Positions 11,488 to 22,159 of a stretch of 64,000 nucleotides of DNA are shown here, piece by piece. The notes below the pieces were generated by a model that saw only the letters and a list, made by a program, of their open reading frames with translations, was not told the origin of the DNA and ran no database searches. Within the stretch, counting starts at the first letter, position 1, and every line of letters starts with the position of its first letter. The position numbers and the translations under genes were made by a program. This DNA is from Ligustrum vulgare (Eukaryota > Streptophyta > Magnoliopsida > Lamiales > Oleaceae): contig OY743184.1 in the NCBI GenBank assembly GCA_963555705.1, positions 21,627,859-21,691,858 on the forward strand, in the 5' to 3' direction.

Positions 11488-13310
11488 ATGAAGGAATCTG
11501 TGAAAATCATGCCAGAGTACCATCCTTGGCGTGAAAAGCTCTAAAGCAGAGGTACTTTTGGCCCACCATGTGAAAGGACGCACATGATTTTGTTCGCAAA
11601 TGCGAAAAGTGCCAACGTCATGTCACCATAACACATCAGCCTCATCATGAATTAAGGGTAGTTACGAGCCCTTGGTTGTTTGCAAATTGAGGCATTGACA
11701 TTATTGGACCAATGCCAAGAGGGAAGGGGAAACCATTGTTATGCAATTGTGGTTGTAGACTATTTCACCAAATGGGTTGAAGCTAAACCACTGATGAAAA
11801 TTACAAAGGCTAACACAACCAAACTCATTTGGAATAACATAATCTATAGGTTCGACATTCCCCATTCTTTGGCGACTGATAATGCGAAGCAGTACAGGAA
11901 CAGAAAAGTTGAAGAGCTATGTGATGATCTTGGCATCTGCAAATTATTCTCCTCCCCACATCATTCGTAAGCAAATGGATAGGTCGAGGCCATCAATAAT
12001 ACTATAAAAAACACGTTGAAAAGAAAGTTGGAGTCCATGAAAGGAGCTTGGGTAGACGAACTTCCCCAAATCTTATGGGGAAACTAGACTATATCGCCCA
12101 CCATCGCGGGAGAAAGTACTAGGGCTGTAAATTGAAACTGCCAAACTGCTACATAGAATTGAAACTGCAATTTTGAAGCCGTTAGTTCGGGTCCACACAG
12201 ACCCTTCAAAATTTTGGTTTTGACCCAAACCGAACAACTTTCAAATGGTTTGGTTTATGTTTCATTTTTCAAAACTCTTTCCAAACAGCCAAACCGCAAT
12301 TTTTTGTCATTTTGATGCTTGTATGATTTGTCATTTTGTTGGGAAAAGTTTTTAGTACTATCGTCATGATATATTACTGTAAACAATGGACATTTAAAAC
12401 ATTTTGATTCTTCCTTCATTTTGAATGAAGGCGTATGAATGTGATTTAAGTTGAAGACATTTTATTCTTTTCACTATTTTCTAGATTTAGTAAAATGGCA
12501 AAATCCAATTTCAGATTTAACACACATTTCTACTAATCCTGACCCAGTTTCTTTTCGGCGGTAATCTTCTTGATGTTTGGTTCCTAATTAATGTGTAACT
12601 TATCTATGAGCTTTATATAGCATGTTACTATGTTATGCTAGTGAAAAGCCTCTTAACAAGATTTTATATGATTCCCATGACCATATGTGGTTTGAAATTT
12701 TTTTTTTGATTAATTTCGTTTGCAAACCGTGGTTTGAACTCGCACCAAACCACCAAAAATGGTTTGGTTTGGTTTAGAAAATTAAATGGTTTAGTTTATG
12801 TTGGAAAAATGTCAAACTGTTTTAAATTGTTTGGTTTGAAAATTTATCAAAAACCCCCCAAATCGAACCGTTTACACCCCTAGGAGAAACCCCATTTTCA
12901 ATAGCTTATGGATCCGAAGCAGTATGTCCAGTTGAGATCGGAGTGCTATCACCTAGCCAAATTCGCTTCAACAAAGTGACAAATGAGGAAGCTCAGTGTG
13001 GAGAGCTTGACTTCCTCCTTGAAAGAGAAATAACTATTAAATTGTACTTTCCCAATACTAAGAAAAGATGGTACGTTACTTCAACAAAAAGGTGAGAAGA
13101 AAGTTCTTTAGAATTGGAGACCTTATTTTAAATAAAGTACTTCTCTCAACTCAAGAACTTGGGATAGGGACTCTAGGACCCAACTGGGAAGGACCTTATA
13201 GGGTTATTTTCGAAGTGGTTCCTAGGACTTACAGAATAGAGGAACTCTCCGAGAGAGCCTTACCTAATCCTTGGAATACAGACCACCTCTGTAGTTATTA
13301 TCAATAAAAT
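11488..13310 (+). pseudogene. Tat-lineage Ty3 integrase, broken and split by a MITE
   Basis: Integrase inserts retrotransposon cDNA into the genome. In order: degraded HHCC finger (KCEKCQRH, near 11605), catalytic core with first Asp in GIDIIGP, VDYFTKWVEAKP, second Asp in LATDNAKQY, Glu in VEAINNTIKNTLKRKLE, then after the MITE GEL-type spacer sequence, and the C-terminal module TLGPNWEGPYRV ending WNTDHLCSYYQ with a TAA at 13308-13310. Stops and frameshifts occur in the finger, before the first Asp, and after SSPHHS. The open tail begins near 13068. The wording is that of Tat-group elements, which carry an extra antisense ORF downstream, as found here. Reverse transcriptase and gag are missing upstream. 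Confidence 0.9.
12116..12882. mobile_element. hAT-like MITE inside the integrase
   Basis: The insert splits the integrase between GEST and the resumption GETPFSIAYGSEAV. Ends are tagggctgtaaatt and, read inward from the right, ctaggggtgtaaacgg. ggagaaa occurs immediately outside both ends (12109-12115 and 12883-12889), consistent with an 8-bp hAT duplication with one mismatch (gggagaaa/aggagaaa). The interior is rich in ggtttggttt and its complement and has no ORF. Confidence 0.8.
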
Positions 13311-13849
13311 AACTATTATCAATATATGATATTCATTTGTCGAAGTGATATTCAATGTATTGTTATTTACAATAGAACATGATTGTCATAGCAAACGAGG
13401 ATCAGAAAAATCAATATTTACTAAATTTTGGTTAAGTTAAAGGAGACAAAGATATAGTTCTTTACAAAGGGCTCTGTCATTTGAAAAGGAGCACCTTGAC
13501 ACAAAAGTCCACATTAGCGTTCGAAATATCTTTGAAATAGGTTAGTCAGATTCAAAAGAAAAACTTCTAACTTGTTTTACTTCAGAGCACAACTAGGGAC
13601 TACCTACCAGGAATGGAGAAAACTTTCTTTCAATCAAACCTAACTATTGGACATAAATGTCTTGAACTTAGGTTTTAGAGACTATCATCATCGCTTAAAG
13701 TATTGCGTTATAACACTTCATACTACACTTTAACGTTTGCATTGCATTAAGATAAATACGCGAAAGACAAACGGACAAAAGTTCACTTATATTAAGAAAC
13801 AAAAAGTCATTACACAGCAAAAAAGCAAAAAAAAGTCTATAAAAAAGAA
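13311..13849. other. Spacer between Tat integrase and antisense ORF
   Basis: Non-coding, AT-rich, with a small direct echo (tatcaataaaataac / tatcaatatatg) just after the integrase stop. No promoter or element ends recognised. Confidence 0.4.
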
Positions 13850-14011
13850 TTAGACAGTAGGAGCAACTTGGACTGAGGCACCATCACCAGGGTCAGAAGG
13901 AGAGTCACCCTCTTCGACATCCTGAGGCTTAGGATATAGAGCTTCTATCTTTGAGAGATCTAGGTAAGGGAACTCTACCTTCACATTTCTCAAAGCCATT
14001 TAAGCATCTAT

Positions 14012-14712
14012 TGATGTGATCCAGAGCCTGAATACAAGTCTTCAAGATACCGAAGAAAATGATGAACTGAAAGATTTACGGTCGTAAATGGTCATCAGTC
14101 ACGACCATAAATATGTCTCAGGTGAAAACAGGAGTTCCAAAAGAAAATGACTTACAGCCGTAAAACTATCTATCACGGTCATAACTCTTAACCAGTAAGC
14201 AACTTACGACCGTAAGGAGACTTGTTATTACGGTAACTTTATCGCGAGAAAATTTCCTTCTTTATTTATTTTCCATATTTGAACCAATTACATTCCTTAT
14301 TGTTTTAGGGCTCTTAAGTCCATTTTTAACCCTATTTAAAGGGTTGTAATCTCCATTATTTGGTTAGAAAACTTTGATATTATCGAGAATTGAAATTGAG
14401 TTTTTACTCTTTAAGAGAAAGGAAGATTCCTTTTCTTGTTCTTCAAGAACAATTTTGAACTTATCAAATATTGTGAGATATTTGTGGCATTCCAACAAAA
14501 AACTTATCAAGGAATTTGACATCCCTTGTTAAGCTGCGAAAACTTTGGATCTTCAATCTGCATCGTCGAGTCAATGTCCTATCGTCTATTCTATCTTTTA
14601 ATTCCGTTATTTTGTTTCTTGTTTTCTTGTGTTTGGCTGAATTTAGATCTTTCCTCTTGTTGTGTCATTTATTCTGCGTTCTTCGTCGCGTTTCCCAAGC
14701 GGGATCGCATCA
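14012..14712 (+). mobile_element. 5' LTR of the 14012 element
   Basis: Begins TGATGTGATCCAGAG and ends GGGATCGCATCA. A TATA-like ctatttaaagg lies near 14332. Upstream of it are several degenerate copies of the palindrome TTACGGCCGTAA, for instance TTACGGTCGTAA at 14076 and TTACGACCGTAA near 14206. Confidence 0.85.
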
Positions 14713-14714
14713 GT

Positions 14715-14726
14715 TGGTACCAAAGC
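14715..14726 (+). promoter_or_regulatory. Primer-binding site, initiator Met tRNA type
   Basis: TGGTACCAAAGC follows the LTR by two bases. It resembles TGGTATCAGAGC, the sequence complementary to the 3' end of plant initiator Met tRNA used by many Ty3 elements. Confidence 0.75.
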
Positions 14727-15099
14727 TTAGGCTCCAAAAAAAAATCAAAGTTATATCATTCTTTCAATTCTTGAATTCTTTATTTTCGTTCTTCGCGTTC
14801 TTCGTTATTTCATTCGTTTAACATCCAAATCAAAACTCAAAAAAAATCCAAAAATTCCAGCAAGAAAAACGGTTTAGAAAAAAAAATTCAGTAGAAAATA
14901 AAAATAAAAATTCAAGAACTACTTTATTGAGTTAATTCTAGTTTACCATCAAAAGTGTCGAAATTTCTTTCTTTTCATTCCTTCATTGAGTTTCTAAGTT
15001 TCAAAAAATGAATTCCTTCTTTTGCTAATCGATGACTAAATCATATTATTCTTGAGTTTTATTGAATTCTTGAAATCCACATAAAAGGATTGATTGTGG

Positions 15100-15640
15100 T
15101 CCAGGTTTTATCTTCAAGACTAGATGTTATGTGGGTGATAAGCTCTGTAGTTTGGTTATTGATAGGGAGTATATCTCTAATTTGGCTAATATCAACATGG
15201 TTTAGAAATTGAGGTTGTCTTTACTACAACATCATATGCCTTATAGGATGACATGATTGAAGGAGTGTGGGGAGTTCAAAGTGACTAAGCAAGTCCTGGT
15301 GAATTTCACCATTGGGAGATATAGTGATAAAGTATTATGTGATGTGGTGCCTCTAGAGTCTTGTCTTATGTTGTTGGGTAGGACATGGAGATATGAGAGG
15401 AAAGAATTTTATGATAAGAATAGAAACATGTACAAATTTGTGAAGGATGGAGAATAAATCACCTTAGCTAGTTTAACACTAAAACAAGTACTTGAAGATC
15501 AAAAGAAGGTGAAGGAAAAGATCGATCCATTATCTATATTGAATTATCAATTAAAACTTCTAGAAGAGGACATGATTGCATGGAAGGGTAATGTAGTTAA
15601 GTTGCAAGAAGAGTCTCAGGATAGGAATATTAAAAAGGTG
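15100..15640 (+). pseudogene. Retroviral-type aspartic protease remnant
   Basis: The protease cleaves the element polyprotein. Visible pieces in order: VIDREYISNLA at the active-site loop (families of this type normally read DGGSCTN, so Asp is kept and both Gly are lost), ECGEFKVTKQVLVNFTIG, VLCDVVPLESCLMLLGRTW (the flap and second-half signature, usually LLGRPW), and a tail FVKDGE followed by sequence typical of the protease-to-reverse-transcriptase linker. In-frame stops occur before and after the 15257-15457 open stretch. A short acidic frame at 15750-16088 (ELVEAKNLEEVVELENVELK) may be the last part of the element's interior. It cannot be functional. Confidence 0.8.
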
Positions 15641-16240
15641 GGTGAATTGAATAATGAATTTGATCAAAATTTGAACATTGGGTAGAAAATAAAATTTTGA
15701 GTGTTGATGAGGATGAGCATGAACAAGAATTAAAATTATTGATAAGGAGATGCATGAATTGAAAGTTGAGGGAGTAGAGAATGAAATTGTGAAAGAGTTG
15801 GTTGAGGCAAAAAATTTAGAAGAGGTGGTCGAGCTTGAAAATGTGGAGTTAAAAGAGGTGGATGGGCTTGACAGAAAAGAAATAGAAGAGATTGAGCAAG
15901 AAGTTGCGACAAAGGAAGAAGGTGAAGAGAAGAGCATCATTGTTGGACATAATGAGGTGGTGACAATTCATCATGAGTACAAGGATCCATACTTTGTACA
16001 TTGTAAAACTAACATTACCCTTCCCATTTTATTTGAATCTTTCTTGCATGTTGAAAATAATTGGACGCTTGAGTCACACCACATATGACCAAGGAAGTTC
16101 ATATTTCAACTCGTCCATGTAATCCAAGTATTGGATTACTATTGGTTGATCCTATGTAATGGAGGCAAGAACTTTCCTTTTGATCTAGGCGGTGCACTAA
16201 AATCCCATAAACCAAGCTATGATTCGGGACGAATCATCCT

Positions 16241-16254
16241 GAAGAAGGAGAGAA
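16241..16254 (+). promoter_or_regulatory. Polypurine tract
   Basis: gaagaaggagagaa lies directly before the second LTR start TGATGTGATCC, where plus-strand synthesis is primed in LTR elements. Confidence 0.8.
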
Positions 16255-16872
16255 TGATGTGATCCAGAGCCTGAATACAAATCTTCAAGCAACCGAAGAA
16301 AATGATAAACTGAAAGATTTACGGCCGTAAATGGTCACGGCCGCAAATGTATCTCGGGTGAAAACAGGAGTTCCAAAAGAAAATGACTTATGGCCGTAAA
16401 ACTATAGTCACGGTCGTAACTCTTAACATGTAAGCATCTTATGACCGTAAGGAGACTTGTTACATTCGTAACTTTATCGCGAGAAAATTTCCTTTTTTAT
16501 TTTCTTTTCATATTTGAACCAATTACGTTCCTTATTGTTTTAGGGCTCTGAAGTCCGTTTTTAACCTTATTTAAAGGGTTGTAATCTTCATTATTTGGTT
16601 AGACAACTTTGAAATTATTGTGAGGTTATTTTCTTTCAACAACTTATTCTTCATTGAATAAAATCCGTACCTACGAGTTTAATCTCGTGCGTTCAAACTT
16701 GGGTGAGATTTATTATTATTGTGATCAAGAGGTCAATATATCATTAGATTGTATTGGTTGTTTGGTTCAATTAATTTTGAGTCAATCTCTAAATCGTGAT
16801 TCTTTTGGCGTTCTTGGGTTGTGTTATTTTTTTGTGGGTTGCGTGGCTACAATTACTACATGATTTGCGTCA
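16255..16872 (+). mobile_element. 3' LTR of the 14012 element
   Basis: Begins TGATGTGATCCAGAG and ends TTTGCGTCA, close to the end TTTGCATCA of the solo LTR at 44388. It carries TTACGGCCGTAA at 16319-16330 and several mutated copies before the TATA-like ttatttaaagg near 16566. It diverges from the first LTR by point changes and a different last ~150 bases, so the pair is not a simple recent duplicate. Confidence 0.8.
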
Positions 16873-17247
16873 CAAGTCTTTAAGCAACCGAAGAAAATGA
16901 CGAACTGAAAGATTTACGACCGTAAATGGTTAAATACGGACCTAAGAGCCCAAAAACAATAATGAACGAAATTGGTTCAAATATGGAAAGAAAATTAAAA
17001 GGGAAATTTTCTCGCTATAAAGTTACGGCTGTAACAAGTCTCCTTACGGTCGTAAGCTACTTACGGGTTAAGAGTTACTACTGTAACAAATAGTTCTACG
17101 GTCGTAAGTCATTTTGTTTTAGAACTCCTGTTTTCACTCGAGACACATTTACGACCGTGATTGATGACCATTTACGGTAGTAAATCTTTCAGTTCATCAT
17201 TTTCTTCGGTTGCTTGAAGACTTGTATTCGGGTTCTGGATCACATCA
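16873..17247. repeat. Foldback of partial LTR copies
   Basis: About 55 bases match the forward LTR near its start (caagtctttaagcaaccg, gatttacgaccgtaaatgg), then the sequence switches to the reverse complement of the LTR from its middle (aatgaacgaaattggttc, gggaaattttctcgc) out to its first base (ggttctggatcacatca). The two arms can pair as a hairpin. The TSD after 17247 shows this was part of the inserted DNA, or that the end was rewritten before fixation. Confidence 0.85.
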
Positions 17248-18272
17248 TCTATGTTCCCAAAGATCATTTGCATCTTCTCAAAGATATCTTTGAATTCTGA
17301 ACAGCTTCAGCCACCTTAGCTTTAACACTCCGCTCTAAAGAGGAAAATCACTCATCTGCCCTCACTAAGGCCTCCCTCTCCTCCTACTGACCCACTAACT
17401 CTCTTTTCAATTCAACTTTTAGCTCCTTCACCGTCTCCGCGAGTTGGCCCTTCTCCGAATTCATCTTATCAAGGGCTTCCGAAGATATTTTTTGGGCTTC
17501 AACTGCATAATCAAACCTGTTTGAAAAGTTATCCATATCAGCCTCTGTAGCCACCAAGTCCATCCTTAACTTGTCATTATCCTCCTTCAAGCACTTGGCA
17601 ATACTCTTCTCTTCAGATAATTGCTAGCGGGCCATCTTTAATTGGTCCCTGAGATCATTGATTTGCCTCACCATATTATCAGCATTTTGGAGAGTAGTCT
17701 CAACACTCTTCTTCTCCCTCTCCATCTCTTGAACGGAGGACTTCGCTTCATCAATAAGAGCCAAAGCTCTGACACTCATGGCCTTAGCATCAATCATTTT
17801 CTAGGCTGGAGATATATTCGAGGATTACACTTGCCGCCATTCGGACCAGAATGTTCCATGGCTAGGGCAGTCTTAGTAGTTGGAGAGGAGGGGCAAGTGA
17901 TAAGGCTAGGGTTGAAGACAACGTCCCTTGGTTGCAAGACAAATTTAATTTGACCAATTTCAGTAGCTACTGCTGGGGTGACGTCCTAATCCATCCCAAG
18001 TAAAGATATTGTGTGCTCCAGTTGTTGAGGAGGCCTCGAAGCCTTGGCGAAAGAGTCTAGCCCAGAAATATCACCTTTACCTTTCGTTATTCTTTTTAAC
18101 GGGGGCAACTCCAGCTCCATCACTTCTACTAAATCTTCATCAGTTGGCTTGTCAACCACAACCCTTTTTGGCTTCTTCTCCTCTTGGCGCTTAGACCTTT
18201 TTTCCCGCTCCTGTTCTAGTGCCATTTTCGCACCGTGTTCTTTCCTCAATTCCAACAATTGTGGGCCAGTAG

Positions 18273-18600
18273 TAGAGATGGAAAAAAAATCCGATCCACT
18301 CCACAGATCCTTTGACTCGATCTGAAAAAATGTCAATCCTCGAATCGAGGCGGATCAGGACAAATCCGCCCCGTTTAATTAAAAAAATAAAAATTAATAA
18401 AAAAATTAATTTTTTTTTTATTTTTTTAAGAAAGATTTAGTTTAAATTATATATAAAAAAATTATCGCGGATTAGGGGGCCGATCCACCCCGACCCGAAC
18501 CCGACTCGAAAAATGGCGGATCGCGGTGCGGATCCGGATAGGCTGAAATCTTTTCGGGGAGGGGCCGACCGGAGCCCAATCCGCCCCGTTGCCAACGCTA
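18273..18600. mobile_element. hAT MITE inside the Tat antisense ORF
   Basis: Starts tagagatggaaaa and, read inward from the right, tagcgttggcaacgggg, the common plant hAT MITE terminus tagagatggcaa..ggg. A perfect 8-bp duplication gccagtag flanks it (18265-18272 and 18601-18608). The interior is rich in ccgccccg/cggatc with an AT core; no ORF. Confidence 0.9.
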
Positions 18601-20384
18601 GCCAGTAGGAAGCAAAGTTGGATAGTGAGTGACAGCAAAGTAGAGCTCTCTAGTTGAGCGACGGAAGTCTCGACTACCTTTTTAGTTACCTCTACTTAGA
18701 AGCCAGAAAGTAGGACCTTCTGCTTCTTCTCTTTCTCACTCCCAGGATTTAAAAATCGGAGGGATTTTCTTTGCCATCAGACCTTTAAGGGCGATCTTTA
18801 AAAACTCTTTAGAACCTGCTTGCAATACAAATCGAAGTTATTCGAGGACTCCAGAAGAGAATTTAGAAAGTGTTAAGAGAATGAAGAATTTACTCATGGA
18901 TTGCATAAGCACGTGCTTGACAAAACATTTCTTTTTTGCAATGACCTCTTGGAAGGTAGCACGGTATGCAAAGAGTTTCCTCACCACGGATAAATCCTCC
19001 TCCGAAAGAAGATGTGCGTACATTTGACCTGTAAAAATTATAAACAGGTAAGCATTAAAAACATGTGCAAGCTCATGCACATACATTAACATAAAAGCAC
19101 AAAGACTCACACTGTTATTTCCGGAGCAGGATCAGACAGGGAATTTTGCCATTCGCTAGCAACCCAAAACCACCTTGTCCTCCAATTCTTAATGGACTGA
19201 GGATGCTCAGTGATGACCGGAGGATGTTGTCCCCTTGGGGTGAGGTAATACCAGTCTTTTAAGTCCAGTCTGGTGTCCTTCTCTCTTCTGGCAGCCTTTT
19301 TTAGGGTGTACATGTATATGATGTACAAAGATATTGGATAGTTCGGACTAACCTACTACCACACCAGCGAAGTGCCCACTACTTAAGTTCAGGAATTTGG
19401 GGCCACTTGATACGGATATAAATTATAGCTCCAAAGAAAGGGCTCTAAAGAATGGATGGAGTGAAATTCGCATCCATCACTCAAAGGAGTCTAATAGCAC
19501 CGCCATTTGACCATTAGGGGGACGATAAGGCCTACATGAAGAGCTGGGATGTATAACTTGAATTTCCCTTGGCATCCGATATGTAGAGGAAACACTAGAA
19601 ATGCCGCTACCTCTAACCTCTGATCCCACCTCGTTGGACTCCCACAACTCCGGACAAGGCTCCGGACCAGTCTGATACCCAGAGGCCTTGTTTACATAAT
19701 CAACCTAACTCTCAACCTGAGCGATCTCCTCTTCACTCAATCCTAATACCTCCCTATGTGCCCTAAATGGGGCCCTAACAAAAAAGGTAGGTTCCTACGC
19801 CCCAGATGGTGAACTCGTCGCTTCTTCTCCTCCTAACTCCCTGTTTCTTCTGCCCCGGAGTTCCTACAGTAATGCCTCCTCTTCAGCTGATAACTTGGCC
19901 ATGTAGGTCTGGTTTTGTTCTTCTTCCCTGTCAGAATCATCCAAACATATTATACTACTAAATTTCCTACTCCACTTCTTCTTAAGCTCTTTATAGTAGC
20001 GGGAGCTAAAAACTAAATGAGACCAAGGACAAAAGCCTATAACTAGATCTGTCATAACCACCAACTCCTTTGGATTCGCATCCCCAACTCCATCCATGTT
20101 CCTCAGAACCAAACTTACCACCCAAAAATTCAAAAAACACACTCAACAGCCACTCGAAAAGAGAAGGCATAAGTTTATAAAACAATGAACACACATGATG
20201 GGAAAAGAAATTACCTGAGAGAAGGAAAGTGATTAGTTCCCTAGCGAGCAAGAGAGTAGCGTAAGGAATATTCTAGTGAGCCGAAAGTAGATCGCTGGTA
20301 AGAGCCTTCAGGGAAGATGGTAAGGTTACTCATGGGAAGACAGTGTAGAATATTGAAAATCTCTAAGAGAATGTCGAAATCACG

Positions 20385-20931
20385 AAAAGGAAGAAAGGGG
20401 AAACGGTGAATACTTTATAGAGAATTATGGTCAATCTAGGTTGTTAATTCCAAAAGTATAGGTCGATATGAACCTACCACGTGCCTTATCAAAAATCAAC
20501 ACCAGCTCAATGAGCTGGAATCTGAAAAGGGTGCAACAATTCAGCGATACAAGTGCACTACACATGTGTAGAAAGGCGCGTCGCCCTGAAGCGCCCCTTG
20601 AAAATTGTAAATCATCATTACTTTTCCATGAATGCGTCCTAAGAAGCATTAATATGAGTAACCGTTATCTTAAAAAGAGAAAAGCCCAAAGGTTTTTTTT
20701 TTTAATTTTAAATCGACAATAAAGACCCTAAAAGTCAGCACGTTGACACGCAACCCACACCAGATTCACTCCGGATTTATGAAGACTACCTAAAGGATTC
20801 GCACTATTCCAAGACAAACGCAACCCCATAGTTTTGAGCCTTACAGGAAGCCCATTTTTTGCTCTTTTTTCAACTCTGGTCCACATAAAAATAAACCATC
20901 GGACTTAAGGGTCTAGTGTTACGACCCTGCC
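20385..20931 (+). mobile_element. Left part of the probable Tat 3' LTR
   Basis: A purine run aaaaggaagaaagggg ends at 20400, and a candidate LTR start TGAATACTTTATAG follows at 20407. The non-coding sequence is broken at 20931 by the minus-strand element and continues after 24610. LTR status is inferred from position (downstream of the antisense ORF), the polypurine-like run and the promoter and U5-like features on the other side. Confidence 0.45.
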
Positions 20932-21700
20932 TGATGCGATTCCTTTTGGGAAAGGCAACGAAGAACCAAGAATAAAAGAAAAATAATAGGAAAAATCTAA
21001 ATTCAACAAAAATAACAAGAACCAATAAATAAGAACGATAATAAAAGATAGATTTGACGATAGGACCTTGACCCGACATCACAACGCGAATGAATAGACG
21101 ATGCGGAATGAAGAACCAAAGTTGTCGAAGCCACAAGGGATGTCAATTTCATTGATAAGTTCTGGTTGGAACACCACAAATATTCAAGAATATTTGATAA
21201 GTTCAATTAGTTGTTCAAGAAGAACAAGAAAAGGGAATATCTCACCTTTCAAAGAGAAAACACTCTCAAAGTCAATTCAATATCAAAGTTAATTATTCTA
21301 CAATGAAGAAGATTTGTAATATATACTCAAAAATGCACATAACCTAACCGTAGCCGGTGAAAGTTTAAAAATAGAATTTATAATTAATTAAATTAAAAAT
21401 CATGAAAATCAACTTCGACTTCAACCGCGTGATAGCATGGTTAAACATCACGCGATCGTGTGGTTAGGCCTGAAACTTTCAGGTGGAAATTTGGTGTCAT
21501 CGCGCAATCGTACGCTCCTCTTCACCACGAGATCGCATGGTCGCCCTGACTGCTCCATTTTTCGTCCCTTTGAAATAACTTGATCCGGTTTGATTCTCGA
21601 CTCGAGCCCAACATAAAACTTGCTTGTTTTCCCATGTAGATTCCTCTTGCATCGATGAAAACTTGATTTCTCTTTTGGCCTTCTATCTTGGATCACATCA
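20932..21700 (-). mobile_element. 3' LTR of the minus-strand element
   Basis: On the minus strand it begins TGATGTGATCCAAGATAG and ends GGAATCGCATCA. It carries repeated copies of a palindrome close to CCACGCGATCGCGTGG: TCACGCGATCGTGTGG at 21448, CCACGAGATCGCATGG at 21525 and a weaker one at 21425. The complementary pyrimidine run tcccctctctctt (21701-21713) is the polypurine tract of this strand. Confidence 0.85.
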
Positions 21701-22159
21701 TCCCCTCTCTCTTAAAAAGGATTCGACCTCGAATCTGTATATGGCCTCATCATCATGTATTTCTTGCTTTTGTTAGTTTGAGGGACCTATTTATGTTTTG
21801 TGCTCTCCTTCATCTTTTTAGGTTGTTCATTCTTGCTGATAAGTTTCTTCCCAGCTTTTAGTCTAGAATTTGACTTGGGTACCTACAAAACAGAATTAAG
21901 CAAATTGGGGAGGGAATTATTAGCATGGTTAAGTTCAAGACAAGGATTCTTGGATATCAATTGTTGTGTGAAAAAGCTCATTTTGGGGGTGGACTCTCTT
22001 TTCTTTTTTCTTTTTGCACTCATACTCTTTTTTTTCTGAGGTCGTGACCTCCACTCTCTTATTTTCAATTTTTACTTCCTCTCTTTCTTCTAAGGTCTTG
22101 GCCTCAACACTCTTATTTTTCACCTCAAACCCACTTTTTATTTTCAATTGATCCTCTTA

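Larger units (their letters stand above)
14012..17247 (+). mobile_element. TGATG-type Ty3 element with an inverted extra LTR end
   Basis: The whole insertion is flanked by a perfect 5-bp duplication tctat (14007-14011 and 17248-17252). Inside, in order: LTR (14012-14712), Met primer site, a protease remnant, polypurine tract, second LTR (16255-16872), then a foldback of partial LTR sequence that ends as the reverse complement of the LTR start (ggatcacatca). Gag, reverse transcriptase and integrase are absent. The target is the antisense ORF of the Tat element. An ordinary element would end at 16872; the extra 375 bases lie inside the same TSD. Confidence 0.85.
13850..20097 (-). pseudogene. 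Antisense ORF of the Tat element, interrupted by two insertions
   Basis: Tat-lineage elements carry an extra gene between pol and the 3' LTR in opposite orientation, often with a plant-mobile-domain-like N-terminal half. Read on the minus strand: an ATG at 20097 (MDGVGDANPKELVVMTDL), an acidic region (LDDSDREEEQN), a block KDWYYLTPRGQHPP ... RTRWFWVASEWQNS typical of these proteins, a spliced region (donor gtgagtct at about 19107, acceptor tttttacag at about 19030), a charged region (EQEREKRSKRQEEKKPKR), a coiled-coil segment (MKEDNDKLRMDLVATEAD) and an acidic C-terminus ending QVAPTV at the TAA 13852-13850. Stops and frameshifts are frequent. A hAT MITE (18273-18600) and a complex LTR element (14012-17247) sit inside it; the frame rejoins across the latter's TSD. 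Confidence 0.75.

Noticed and set aside
14516..14821. Two overlapping ORFs across the LTR end and primer site
   Set aside because: They run through the LTR end and primer site at 14712-14726, are Phe/Leu/Ser-rich and match no protein.
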